Below, one piece after another: positions 26,617 through 36,700 of a stretch of 64,000 bases of DNA. Position 1 is the first letter of the stretch, and the number at the start of each line of letters is the position of its first letter. The position numbers and the translations under genes are program-made. The notes under the pieces are model-generated. The model searched no databases. It saw only the letters and a list, made by a program, of their open reading frames with translations, and was not told where the DNA came from. The DNA comes from Pelagibius marinus (GTDB lineage Bacteria; Pseudomonadota; Alphaproteobacteria; Kiloniellales; Kiloniellaceae), in assembly GCF_014925385.1 (NCBI RefSeq), contig NZ_JACSDK010000008.1:62001-126000 (forward strand), written 5' to 3'.

Positions 26617-26928
26617 CGTGCTATTATCGCCGCCTTTTGTCGCCCCGGGCGGTCGTTGGCGCAGATCATGCGCCCAAAGGTTCCCAAGCGACAATACCTG
26701 GAGATATAGTAAGCCTGAGTAGAATGGTCAAGTTTCCGGCTGGCCAAAAAAGGTCGGAAAAATAACAAGATGCGATCAACGGACGAAACGTCCAAGCAAA
26801 ACGCCTGAGATAAGCGCAGGGACATGCGGCCGCGCCGCCGGTCCCCCGGAAAGCCTTTCCGGGGCCCGCTGGAGCGCCGGGAGCCCGCCCGATCGCACCG
26901 CCGAGAAAAGAATAGGAATAAAGGGTCT
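26617..26928. other. 312-base divergent intergenic region
   Basis: It lies between cysE (minus) and a hydrolase gene (plus). It holds the cysE promoter listed separately. The half nearest the hydrolase is GC-rich and shows only an AGGAATAAAGGG ribosome-site region near 26914-26925. No gene is supported here. Confidence 0.5.
26703..26731 (-). promoter_or_regulatory. Sigma70-type promoter of the cysE-iscR-isc operon, possible IscR site
   Basis: On the minus strand TTGACC (26731-26726) and TATATC (26708-26703) are spaced by exactly 17 bases, and the start would fall about 80 bases before cysE. The -35 region, TTGACC followed by TACTCAGG, resembles published Rrf2/IscR boxes by eye, which would give autoregulation; this part is inference. 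Confidence 0.7.
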
Positions 26929-27594
26929 ATGCCTGACGTGATCTTCAATGGCCCCGAGGGCCGTCTTGAAGGACGCTACCAGCACAGCAAGCGCCCCAAT
27001 GCGCCCATTGCCCTCATGCTGCACCCCCACCCGCAATACGGGGGCACCATGAACAACAAGGTCGTCTATACGCTGTTCCACGCCTTCGTCCGCCAGGGCT
27101 TCTCGGTCCTGCGCTTCAACTTCCGGGGCGTCGGGCGCTCGCAGGGCGTCTTCGACCGTGGCGAGGGGGAGCTGTCGGACGCTGCGGCGGCGCTGGACTG
27201 GCTCCAGACCTACAACGAGAACGCCGAGGGCTGCTGGATCGCCGGCTTCTCCTTCGGCGCCTGGATCGGCATGCAGCTGCTGATGCGCCGGCCGGAGATC
27301 AGCGGCTTCATCTCCGTGGCCCCGCCGGCCAACATGCACGATTTCAGCTTCCTGGCGCCCTGCCCTTCCTCCGGCCTGATCCTCCAGGGCGACAAGGACG
27401 AGGTGGTGCCCGAGCCCTCGGTGAAGAAGCTGGTCGACAAGCTGTCGTCCCAGCGCGGCATCGCCATCGACTACCGGGTCGTGTCCGGGGCCGGGCATTT
27501 CTTCCAGGACGAGATGGAAGAGCTCAGCGGCCACGTCGACGACTACCTGGCCAAGGCCCTGGCGGCCGACAAGAGCAAGACCGCCACCGGCTGA
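26929..27594 (+). CDS. Alpha/beta hydrolase, small dienelactone-hydrolase-like
   Basis: A 221-residue cytoplasmic hydrolase. It has an early HPHPQYGGTMNN oxyanion segment, RFNFRGVGRSQG, the nucleophile motif GFSFGA, an aspartate in LQGDKDEVVP and the histidine in GAGHFF. This layout is shared with a group often annotated as alpha/beta hydrolase near Fe-S genes in alphaproteobacteria. The start ATG 26929 gives MPDVIFNGPEGRLEG and has AGGAATAAAGGG upstream; the longer open frame begins in the intergenic region. No substrate can be named. It is divergent from cysE and convergent with anmK. Confidence 0.88.
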   Translation: MPDVIFNGPEGRLEGRYQHSKRPNAPIALMLHPHPQYGGTMNNKVVYTLFHAFVRQGFSVLRFNFRGVGRSQGVFDRGEGELSDAAAALDWLQTYNENAEGCWIAGFSFGAWIGMQLLMRRPEISGFISVAPPANMHDFSFLAPCPSSGLILQGDKDEVVPEPSVKKLVDKLSSQRGIAIDYRVVSGAGHFFQDEMEELSGHVDDYLAKALAADKSKTATG

Positions 27595-27608
27595 GTTCCG
27601 GAAAATAC

Positions 27609-28709
27609 CTAGGCGTGGGCGCCTTCGGGGGCCGGGTGCAGCCGGCCGCCGCTGGCCGGGCGGCTGACGCCGGTCGTCGTCGGCAGGGTCAGCGGCAGCC
27701 CCGCCAGGGGGCGCAGGGGCAGGGAGGGGAAGGCCCGGGGCTCCCGCGCATCGCCCTGCCAGCCCACCGCCTCGACCGGCTCGACCGGCGCCTCCAGCCG
27801 CGCGGCCAGCATGGCCATGAGGGTCGGGTTGTGGCGCCCGCCGCCGGTGATCAGCCAGCGCCGGACCGGGGCCGCAAAGTGCTCGACCGCCTTGGCGATC
27901 GTCGCCGCGGTGAAGGCGGTCAGCGTCGCCGCGCCGTCCTCCAGCGACAGCCCCGCCGCCGGGACCGCCGAGAAGTCGTCCCGGTCCAGGGACTTCGGCG
28001 GGACGCGGTCGAAATAGGGATTGTCCAGCAGGCGGGCCAGCAGACCCTCATCCACCCGGCCGGCCCGGGCCAGAGCCCCGTCGCGGTCCAGCGGATCGCG
28101 CCCGTGCTGCTCCACCCAGTCGTTGATCAGGGCGTTGCCGGGGCCGGTGTCGAAGGCCAGCACCTCTCCCTCCGTTTCACCGATCCAGGCAACGTTGGCG
28201 ACGCCGCCGATGTTGACCACCGCCAGGGGCCGCTCCAGGTCGGCGGCCAGGGCCGCCTGGTAGAGCGGCACCAGGGGCGCGCCCTCTCCGCCCAGGGCGA
28301 CGTCGTTGCCGCGCAGGTCCGCCACCACGTCGATGCCGGTCTCCGCGGCCAGCAGGGCGCCGTCGCCGATCTGCCAGGTCCGGCCTTCCTGGGGCCGGTG
28401 CAGGATGGTGTGGCCGTGAAAGCCGATGACGCGGACTTCCTCCGCGGCGACCCCCGCCTCCCTCAGCAGGCGGCGAACCGCCGCCACGTGGCGCAGGGTC
28501 AGTTCCCGCTCGACTTCCTCGACCGGGCCCTGGCCGCCCAGGACCGAGCGCAGGCTGCGGCGCGTTTCCGGATCGTAGGGCAGGCTGAGGAAGGCGCCCA
28601 TGGCCACCTGGCGCGCGCCGTCGCTGCGGATCAGCGCCGCGTCGATGCCGTCCAGCGAGGTGCCGCTCATCAGGCCCAGGGCCCAGGGCTTTGCCTCATC
28701 CGATGCCAT
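27609..28709 (-). CDS. anmK: Anhydro-N-acetylmuramic acid kinase AnmK
   Basis: A 366-residue sugar kinase that phosphorylates and opens 1,6-anhydroMurNAc released by peptidoglycan turnover, giving MurNAc-6-phosphate for recycling. Signature features are GLMSGTSLDGIDAALIR at the N-terminus (phosphate-binding loop), IGFHGHTILHRP, VVNIGGVANVAWIG, FDTGPGNALIN and WLITGGGRHNP. Length is normal. It is divergent from tyrS, a pairing seen in other alphaproteobacteria, with 210 bases between. The product links to the peptidoglycan genes at 44.7-48.6 kb only by pathway. Confidence 0.95.
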   Translation of the reverse strand: MASDEAKPWALGLMSGTSLDGIDAALIRSDGARQVAMGAFLSLPYDPETRRSLRSVLGGQGPVEEVERELTLRHVAAVRRLLREAGVAAEEVRVIGFHGHTILHRPQEGRTWQIGDGALLAAETGIDVVADLRGNDVALGGEGAPLVPLYQAALAADLERPLAVVNIGGVANVAWIGETEGEVLAFDTGPGNALINDWVEQHGRDPLDRDGALARAGRVDEGLLARLLDNPYFDRVPPKSLDRDDFSAVPAAGLSLEDGAATLTAFTAATIAKAVEHFAAPVRRWLITGGGRHNPTLMAMLAARLEAPVEPVEAVGWQGDAREPRAFPSLPLRPLAGLPLTLPTTTGVSRPASGGRLHPAPEGAHA

Positions 28710-28919
28710 AGCTGTCCCGTCCTTCGCTTGCTTCCAGGGCCCGGCTGAGTGGGGTTCTAGCGGGCAGAGATTACGATTCGGTCAAACAAGGTTAACGCCC
28801 GCCGCCGCTCCGCGGGACGGAAATCTTGCGGCCTCAAATTGTGATCCGGCGGCGATTGTGTTAAATGCCAGCGCCCGCCGACGGCGGCAGCCTTCAAGCC
28901 AGCAGGACCAGACAGGACC

Positions 28920-30176
28920 ATGACAGCGCCCCGTTCCGACTTCCTGCGGACCCTCCAGGACCGCGGATTCATCCACCAGTGCACCGATATCGACGCGCTC
29001 GACGCGCGCGCGCTGGAAGGGCCGCTGACCGCCTATATCGGCTTCGACGCCACGGCGGACAGCCTGCACGTCGGCTCGCTGGTGCAGATCATGATGCTGC
29101 GCTGGGCGCAGAAGACCGGCCACCGGCCCATCGCCCTGATGGGCGGCGGCACCACCAAGATCGGCGACCCCTCCGGCAAGGACGAGTCCCGCCAGCTGCT
29201 GACCAGCGCGCAGATCGAGGCCAACATCGCCGGCATCCGCACCGCCTTCGACAACCTGCTGAGCTTCGGCGAGGGCCCCGGCGAAGCGGTGATGATGAAC
29301 AACGCCGACTGGCTGGACGGCCTGCAGTACATCGATTTCCTGCGCGACGTCGGCCCGCACTTCACCATCAACCGCATGCTGACCTTCGACAGCGTGAAGC
29401 TGCGCCTCGACCGCGAGCAGCCGCTGACCTTCCTGGAATTCAACTACATGATCCTCCAGGCCTACGACTTCCTGGAGCTCAGCCGGCGCATGGACTGCTG
29501 CCTGCAGATGGGCGGCTCCGACCAGTGGGGCAACATCGTCAACGGCGTCGAGCTGGGCCGGCGCATCGACCAGCGCCCGCTCTACGGCCTGACCACGCCC
29601 CTGATCACCACCGCCTCCGGCGCCAAGATGGGCAAGACCGCCGCCGGCGCCATCTGGCTCAGCGAGAAGCGCCTCAGCCATTACGACTACTGGCAGTTCT
29701 GGCGCAACACCGAGGACGGCGACGTCGGCCGCTTCCTGCGCCTCTTCACCGAGCTGCCGCTGGACGAGGTCGCCCGGCTGGAGGCCCTGGAAGGCGCCGA
29801 GATCAACGAGGCGAAGAAAATCCTGGCCCTGGAGGCGACCAAGCTGTGCCGCGGCGCGGCGGCGGCGGCCGAGGCGGCGGAGACCGCGCGCCAGACCTTC
29901 GAGGAAGGCAAGAGCGCCGAGGGCCTGCCGACCATCGAGGTGACCCAGGCCGAACTCAACGGCGGCATCATGGTGTTTGAGCTGATGCGCCGCGCCGGTC
30001 TGGCCAAGAGCAACGGCGAAGCCCGACGCCTGATCAAGGGTGGCGGGGCACGCGTCAACGACGTTGCCATCAGCGACGAAATGGCGACGGTCGGACCCGA
30101 CGACCTTAGCCCCGAGGGCAGGATCAAGCTCTCCGCCGGCAAGAAGCGCCACGCGCTGGTGAAACTGGCGGGCTGA
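28920..30176 (+). CDS. tyrS: Tyrosyl-tRNA synthetase
   Basis: A 418-residue class I synthetase charging tRNA-Tyr. It has the HIGH-like LHVGSL, the tyrosine-binding [12 protein letters not shown] and [14 protein letters not shown], and the KMSKS-like KMGKT. A C-terminal S4 RNA-binding domain ([16 protein letters not shown]) is present. Length and order are those of the bacterial TyrRS clade. ATG 28920 follows a CAGGACC leader. Its stop is six bases from the convergent stop of the AsmA-like gene. Confidence 0.97.
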   Translation: MTAPRSDFLRTLQDRGFIHQCTDIDALDARALEGPLTAYIGFDATADSLHVGSLVQIMMLRWAQKTGHRPIALMGGGTTKIGDPSGKDESRQLLTSAQIEANIAGIRTAFDNLLSFGEGPGEAVMMNNADWLDGLQYIDFLRDVGPHFTINRMLTFDSVKLRLDREQPLTFLEFNYMILQAYDFLELSRRMDCCLQMGGSDQWGNIVNGVELGRRIDQRPLYGLTTPLITTASGAKMGKTAAGAIWLSEKRLSHYDYWQFWRNTEDGDVGRFLRLFTELPLDEVARLEALEGAEINEAKKILALEATKLCRGAAAAAEAAETARQTFEEGKSAEGLPTIEVTQAELNGGIMVFELMRRAGLAKSNGEARRLIKGGGARVNDVAISDEMATVGPDDLSPEGRIKLSAGKKRHALVKLAG

Positions 30177-30182
30177 CGCGCG

Positions 30183-33100
30183 CTACTTGTCGATGCGCTC
30201 GCGCCACGGCAGCGCGCTCGGCGGCTCGTCGCTCGGCTGTGCGGTGAAGATGTTGCGCAGGAAGCCCGGCGTCAGGGCCGAGAGCGGGTTGACCGACACC
30301 TCCGGATCGTCGACCCCGCCCTTCACCTTGTAGACCACGGCGAAGAGCCCCTCGCCCTCGCCGCCGGTCAGCAGCGTGCCGATCAGCGGGATCTTGCTGA
30401 TGAAGTTGTTGATCGAGTAGGCCGGCACCACGACCCCGGTCAGGTCGATGGCGTCGTTGTCGAAATCGATCTCGCCCTTGGCGGTCAGGCCCAGGGAGGC
30501 GCCGTAGATGCGCATCAGCTCGGTCGTCGCCACGCCGTCGTCCAGCACGAAGTCGCCGTCCATGCCCTGGAAGGGAATTCCGTCGCCGCTCAGCAGGTCG
30601 ACCACACCGGTAAAGGAAGCGACGGTCAGCAGCTTGGCCATGACCGGCGCCTTGACCATGATGAACTCGCGCGCCTGCACCTTGGCATTGATGGGATGGG
30701 TCGGGCTCGGGCCGTCGCTGTGCCCGGTGACCTGGATCCGCCCGCCGACCACCGTATCGGCGATGTTGGTGGCGCGCAGCAGGGCGCCGAGATCGTCGCT
30801 CTGCGCCAGCAGGCGCTGACCTCCGCTGTCGGCATCGGGCGCGAAGGAAAACTGCAGATAGCGCCGGTTCAGCTGGGCGGTCACGGTCTCCTCGACCGGC
30901 GCTGCCGCATCGGCCGCGCTGCTCCTGCCGGCCTGCGTCTCCAGCACCTCTTTCTGCGGCAGCTCTGACTCCGGTGGCGCCACCTTGGGCGGCGGCGGCC
31001 GGCGCGGCGACCAGTACTGCTCGGGAATGCTGCCCGAGAGGCGAATGGTTTCCCAGCCGGTGGAGAGCCGGCGCAGTTCCAGGTTCACCCGCTCCAGGCG
31101 CCGCTCATCGGCGAAGTAGAGCACGTCCAGATCCGGCGCCCTGACGTTCAGCGGCTGGAAGGTGCGTGGTGTCGCTTCCTGGGCCGGCGGGGATTCTTCG
31201 GCTGCCGCCTCCGCGGCCTCCGGGCCGCCTTCCAGGAAAGGCTCCGCGTCCAGGGTGCCCTGGCCGATGGCGACGTCGATGCCGTCTTCGTCCAGCTGCA
31301 CCGCCACGTCCTGCAGGTTGCTGCGGCCGATGGCGACCCGCTCCAGCTCGATTGAGCCGAGCCCTTCGCGATTGCGCCCCGGCGTCGCCTTGCCGCGGGC
31401 GGCCAGATCGCCGGCCTGCAGCACGATGTCGCGATAGGCCAGCGGACCGCTGGCGTCCATTTCGACGGTCAGGCTCAAGCTGCCGCTGGTCCCGGCCTCC
31501 TTGCGCCAATGGAGTTCCGGCAGGGAGATGGTGGCATCCTTCAGGTCGGTGGACACCTTCAGGGTCGAGAGGCCGTTGTCGCGGCTGATCATGGAGACCG
31601 TAGAGGCCAGCGGACCTTGCACCGTATCGCCGATGTCGAGGCCGAAGCGCGCGCGCTCCTCGTCGCTGCTGCGGGGGATTTCCGCCTCCAAGACGGAGCG
31701 CACCTTGGCGGTCTCGGCAAAGCTTTCCTGCCAGTCGATCGAGATCGGCACACCGCCGAGTGTCAGGGGGCCGGAGAGCTGCATCCCGCTCTCGTCGACG
31801 GTGACGGCGAGCTGCGCCTCGCTCATGTCCTGGTTCAGGAAAACGCGCTTCAGTTCGCCGCCGTGCACGGAGGCCTCGACCTGCAGGGTCACGTCGTCGA
31901 AGGAGAGCGTTTTCGCCAGGGGGAACTGAAAGCCGAGCTGTGCGGAAACCGCGCCACCGCTGCCGGCGGAGGTCATGCCGAGCCTGGAAAGCAGATCGAG
32001 ACGCGGATGATCCAAGATCGCCAGCGCATCGTAGACCGGCCCCACCGCCTTGGTCTGGATGGTCAGCCGCTCGTAGATGGCCTTCTTGGCGTTGGCGGTG
32101 GAAAACCCGGTGATGTCGATCTGGGAGTCGCCGAGCGCCAGGTCCTGCAGCCGCCCGGTCTCCGCCGCGAAATGCAGGGAGTCGAGATCGAATTTCGCCG
32201 TGCCGCTGATCTTTGTGACCGACGGCAAGGGACGCAGGTAGTGCACCTCGACATCGCGGTACTGCAGGGTTCCCGTCAGGCCGATCACCTCGGTGGCCGA
32301 AAAGTCGCCCTTCGGAACGGCGGCATCCAGCGCCGCCGTCGCCTTGCCGACCGTCCCGGCGGTGACGTTCTCTATCACCCAGGGCCGCGCGTCGGAGGCG
32401 ACAGATTCCGGCCAATAAGTTGCGAGGTCGGCCAGCGGCACGTCCTCCAGCGTGGCGTCGGTGTCCATGCGCCAGTCGCCGCTGACGGGATCGTAGTCGA
32501 GCACGCCCGCCAGACCGAGAACCGGTCCCGGAACCTCGGGACTGCCCAGGCTGATCTGCGCCTCGTCGAGATCGAAACGCCTTTCGTCGCTGTCGTAGCG
32601 CCCGCGCATGTTCAGGTCGCGCACGGGCAGGGCCGGCATGTCGATGCCGGGAATTCTGAGCGTCCCGGCAAAGCCCTGGATGTCGAAACCGGTGTGGCCG
32701 AGCTCGCCGTCCAGCGTCAGCGAAGTCGAGACCGAGCCGCTGATCCGCGAGGTCAGGCCGCCGACCAGCGCCAGCTCCGGGATCGCCTGCGCCATGCCGA
32801 CAAGGCTGATGTCGCTGAAGCTGGCGGCAAGGTCGATGACCTGATCATCCTTGTCGAAGAGAAAGGCCGCATCGAGGGTCGCGGGGTCGAATGTCGCGGC
32901 GTCGCGCTGGCCGGCAAAGCTGAGGCTGACGTCCCCGGCCAGCCCGGCGATGTCCCGCCGCAGCGAGATCTCCGCCGATGGCGCGGCCCAGGAGATGTCC
33001 AGCATCTCATCGCGCATGTAGACCTGGCCGTCGCGGATGCGCAGCTCGTCGAGGAAGGAGAACGCATTGCCCACCTGGCGCTCCGCCAGCAATTCGCCGA

Positions 33101-33728
33101 CAATCCCGCTCAGCACCAGGTTCTCGCCGCGACCCGCCCCGGGCTCCACCGCTTCGACGCCTTCGACGTCGGAACCGAAGCGGATCTTGCCGTCCTTGCT
33201 GCGGACAAGGCGGATGCGCGGCGCGATAATCTCAATCTGGTTGGGCGCGAGCGTGCCCTGCAGCGCGGCGCTGCTGCTCAGCTCGAAGGCGACTTGCGGC
33301 AGCGAGGCGATGAGCTTGTTGTCCGCGTCACGCACCACCACCTCGGCGGCATGCAGCACCAGGCCGCGGCTGCCTTCCTCCCAGACCAGAAAGGTGCCGC
33401 CGATATCGACGGTGTTCCTGCCCAAGTCGTTGATCGCCGCCGTCAGATAGGGGGTCAGGAAATCCGTGCGGATCGGCCCCTCGGAGAACCGCCAGGCCGC
33501 CACCCCGACGACCAGGACGGCGGCGGCGAAGAGCCCGCCGAGCAGCTCAACGCCGAAACGGATCACCCGATGGGTGCGGGAGCGCCGCGGCTTGGTCCGC
33601 CGGGCCGGCGCCCCGCCACTACCTTGCGGGCCGCCTCCTGCCGGGCCGCCGCCTGCCGGATCGCCGCCTGCCGGATCGCCGCCCGGCCCGCCCTTTTGGG
33701 CCGGCGCGGTCGCCACCGCCGGGCCCAT
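30183..33728 (-). CDS. YhdP-like AsmA-superfamily protein (DUF3971/AsmA-like C-terminal)
   Basis: A 1181-residue inner-membrane anchored protein with a cytoplasmic Gly/Pro/Asp repeat head (residues 12-40), a transmembrane helix (about 56-78) and a very long exported beta-rich part. The C-terminus has the YhdP/AsmA-like ending: DFVLDDGVATTELMRIYG, AIDLTGVVVPAYSINNFISKIPLIGTLLTGG and a final DPEVSVNPLSALTPGFLRNIF. Members of this family form bridges that carry phospholipid toward the outer membrane. A Pro/Glu-rich linker occurs around residue 840. It is divergent from glnE (67-base gap), a frequent alphaproteobacterial arrangement. With the DUF748 protein at 3.4 kb, it is the second giant of this superfamily in the window. 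Confidence 0.85.
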   Translation of the reverse strand: MGPAVATAPAQKGGPGGDPAGGDPAGGGPAGGGPQGSGGAPARRTKPRRSRTHRVIRFGVELLGGLFAAAVLVVGVAAWRFSEGPIRTDFLTPYLTAAINDLGRNTVDIGGTFLVWEEGSRGLVLHAAEVVVRDADNKLIASLPQVAFELSSSAALQGTLAPNQIEIIAPRIRLVRSKDGKIRFGSDVEGVEAVEPGAGRGENLVLSGIVGELLAERQVGNAFSFLDELRIRDGQVYMRDEMLDISWAAPSAEISLRRDIAGLAGDVSLSFAGQRDAATFDPATLDAAFLFDKDDQVIDLAASFSDISLVGMAQAIPELALVGGLTSRISGSVSTSLTLDGELGHTGFDIQGFAGTLRIPGIDMPALPVRDLNMRGRYDSDERRFDLDEAQISLGSPEVPGPVLGLAGVLDYDPVSGDWRMDTDATLEDVPLADLATYWPESVASDARPWVIENVTAGTVGKATAALDAAVPKGDFSATEVIGLTGTLQYRDVEVHYLRPLPSVTKISGTAKFDLDSLHFAAETGRLQDLALGDSQIDITGFSTANAKKAIYERLTIQTKAVGPVYDALAILDHPRLDLLSRLGMTSAGSGGAVSAQLGFQFPLAKTLSFDDVTLQVEASVHGGELKRVFLNQDMSEAQLAVTVDESGMQLSGPLTLGGVPISIDWQESFAETAKVRSVLEAEIPRSSDEERARFGLDIGDTVQGPLASTVSMISRDNGLSTLKVSTDLKDATISLPELHWRKEAGTSGSLSLTVEMDASGPLAYRDIVLQAGDLAARGKATPGRNREGLGSIELERVAIGRSNLQDVAVQLDEDGIDVAIGQGTLDAEPFLEGGPEAAEAAAEESPPAQEATPRTFQPLNVRAPDLDVLYFADERRLERVNLELRRLSTGWETIRLSGSIPEQYWSPRRPPPPKVAPPESELPQKEVLETQAGRSSAADAAAPVEETVTAQLNRRYLQFSFAPDADSGGQRLLAQSDDLGALLRATNIADTVVGGRIQVTGHSDGPSPTHPINAKVQAREFIMVKAPVMAKLLTVASFTGVVDLLSGDGIPFQGMDGDFVLDDGVATTELMRIYGASLGLTAKGEIDFDNDAIDLTGVVVPAYSINNFISKIPLIGTLLTGGEGEGLFAVVYKVKGGVDDPEVSVNPLSALTPGFLRNIFTAQPSDEPPSALPWRERIDK
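33631..33690. repeat. Four 15-bp tandem units in the AsmA-like gene
   Basis: Degenerate 15-base repeats (CCGCCGCCTGCCGGA type) encode, on the minus strand, GGDPA GGDPA GGGPA GGGPQ in the cytoplasmic head. In-frame copy-number change would only alter linker length. Confidence 0.75.
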
Positions 33729-33795
33729 GGCGGGCGCCGGCGCTTGACCGGGGCGCGCGCCTTCAGCAGTCTGATCCTGAAGCGAGCGGCGTGAG

Positions 33796-36700
33796 ATGTC
33801 TAAACTCCCTTACCTACCAGATACTTCGGCTCTTCCAGGAGCCATAGAGCCCGCACGGGCGGAACCCTGGCTGGAGCGCTGGAACGCGGCCGCGGCGGCG
33901 GCTCCCGATCCGGCCGTGAGTGAACTGGCGCAAAGTCTGGCGCAAGATCCCGCGGGCCAGCGACTGCTGCAGGCGATTTTCGCCAATTCGCCCTTCCTCA
34001 GCCACTGTTTGATAGCGGATATCGGGCTCCTCGCCGATGTTTTAAAGCAGGGACCTGAATTGGTTCTAAAAAAAGTCCTGGAAGAGCTGAAAAGCAAGAC
34101 CGCGATGTTGGCCGATCAAGCGGAATTGATGAAAAGCCTGCGAATTGCCCGCCGCCGCACCGCTTTTACCATCGCTTTCGCGGATATCTGCGGTTTTTGG
34201 GACGTCGCGGAGGTGACCCGCGCGCTGTCCGAATTCGCCGATTCAGCGGTCGATGCCGCCCTTGCCGGCATCCTGCGCCAGGCCGCCGCGCGCGGCGAAC
34301 TCGGCCTGGCCGACGCGGCGGCTCCGACCCGGGACTGCGGGATCGCCATCCTGGGCATGGGCAAGCTGGGCGCCCGGGAGCTGAACTACTCCTCCGATAT
34401 CGACCTCATCGTCATTTTCGACCCGGAAAAGGTGGATTACCGGCACTCGCGCGGCGCGCCGCAGGGGCTGGTGCGCCTGACCCGCGACCTGATGCGCAGC
34501 CTCGACGACCGCACCGGCGACGGCTACGTCTTCCGCACCGACCTGCGCCTGCGCCCGGACCCCGGCGCCATGCCGCTGGCCATCAACATCAACAGCGCCC
34601 TCACCTACTACGAGAGCCTGGGCCAGAACTGGGAGCGCGCGGCCATGATCAAGGCGCGGCCCATCGCCGGCGACAAGGGGCTGGGCGCCGCCTTTCTGGG
34701 CGAGCTTCGCCCCTTCGTCTGGCGCAAGCACCTGGACTTCTGGGCCATCCAGGACGTCCACTCCATCAAGCGCCAGATCAACGCCCACAAGGGCGGCTCG
34801 GTCATCGCCATCAACGGGCACAACGTGAAGCTGGGGCGCGGCGGCATCCGCGAGATCGAGTTCTTTTGCCAGACCCAGCAGCTGATCTGGGGTGGGCGCG
34901 ACCCGGCCTTGCGCAGTTCACAGACCAAGGAGGCCCTGGCCGCCCTGGCCGAGAGCGGCCACATAGAGCCCCAGGTGGCCGAGGAACTGACCGAGGCCTA
35001 CTACTTCCTGCGCCGCGTCGAGCACCGGCTGCAGATGATCGAGGACCAGCAGACCCACAGCCTGCCCGAGGACGACGAAGGCGTTGACGCCCTGGCGGTC
35101 TTCCTGGGCTACGACGACCCTGCGGTGTTTCGCGAGGAACTGCTGCGGCGCCTGCGCCGGGTGGAAGACCACTACGCGCACCTCTTTGAGGAATCGCCGA
35201 CCCTCTCCGAGCCCGGCAGCCTGGTTTTCACCGGCGGCGAGCCCGACCCGGAGACCCTGGCGACCCTTGGCGGCCTCGGCTTTCGCGACGGTGAACGGGT
35301 CTGGCAGGTGGTCAGCGGCTGGCACCACGGCCGCTACCGCGCGCTGCGCTCGACCCGCAGCCGCCAACTGCTGACCGAGCTGGTGCCGGTGCTGCTGAAG
35401 GCCTTCGGCGGCACCCAGGACCCGGACCGCGCACTCTTGAAGTTCGACACCTTCGTCGCCGGACTGCCCGCCGGGGTGCAGCTCTTCTCCATGCTCTACA
35501 ACAACCCCAACCTGCTGGAGCTGATGGCGGAGATCATGGGCAGCGCGCCCATGCTGGCCGACCGCCTGGACCGCAAGCCGCACCTGCTGGAGGCGGTGCT
35601 GTCGCCGGACTTCTTCGACCCCATTCCACCGGCCGAGGAACTCTCCGGGGAGTTGGAGGCGGCGCTGACCGACGCCCAGGATCTGCAGGACGTGCTCGAC
35701 ATGACGCGGCGCTGGGCCAACGACCGCCGCTTCCAGGTCGGCGTCCACATCCTGCGCCACAAGAGCGACGTCGACGCCAGCGGGCGGGCGCTGAGCGACA
35801 TCGCCGAGGTGGCGCTGCGCGGCCTCTACGAGCCTGCGGTCGAGGACCTGGCGCGCAGCCACGGGCGCCTGGCGGGTTCCGGCCTGGCGGTAGTCGCCCT
35901 GGGCAAGCTGGGCAGCCGGGAGATGACCGTCTCCTCCGATCTCGATCTGGTCTTCCTCTACGATCTGCCGGCCCGGGAGGGACAGGGCGGCAACCTGCAG
36001 TCAGACGGCCCCAAGCCGCTGGAGCCGCAGCGCTATTACGCGCGCCTGGCGCAGCGCATGATCAACGCACTGAGCGCCCAGACCGCCGAGGGCACGCTCT
36101 ACGAGATCGACATGCGCCTGCGCCCCTCCGGCAACGCCGGGCCCATCGCCACCTCCCTCGCCTCCTTCCGGCGCTACTACGAGAAGGACGCCTGGACCTG
36201 GGAGCATCTGGCACTGACCCGCGCCCGCGTCGTCGCCGGCCCCGCCGACATCTGCGCGCGCGTGGAGGAAGATCTGCTGGCCATCCGCAGCGCCCCGCGC
36301 GACCCCGAGCGCCTGCTCAGCGAGGTCGCCGCCATGCGCCGGCGCATCTACAAGGAGCATCCGGCGGCCACCATCTGGAGCGTGAAGTACGCCGAGGGCG
36401 GCCTCATCGACCTGGACTTCCTGGCGCAGTACCTGCAGCTGCGTCATGCCGCCGAGAAGCCGGAGGTGCTGGCGGTCTCGACCCAACTGGCCTTCCCCAG
36501 GCTGGCCGAGGCGGGGTTCATCGCGCCCGAGCGGGCTGAGAAGCTGGTCGAGGCCACGCGCTTTCTGCGCCAGGTGCAGGAGGCGCTGCGCCTGACCGTC
36601 GGCCCGGCCTTCGACGCCGATACCCTGTCGCCACTGCTGCAGGCGGCCTTGGCCACCAGCATCGGCATCGACAGCTTCGCCGAGCTGCGCGCCCGCCTGG

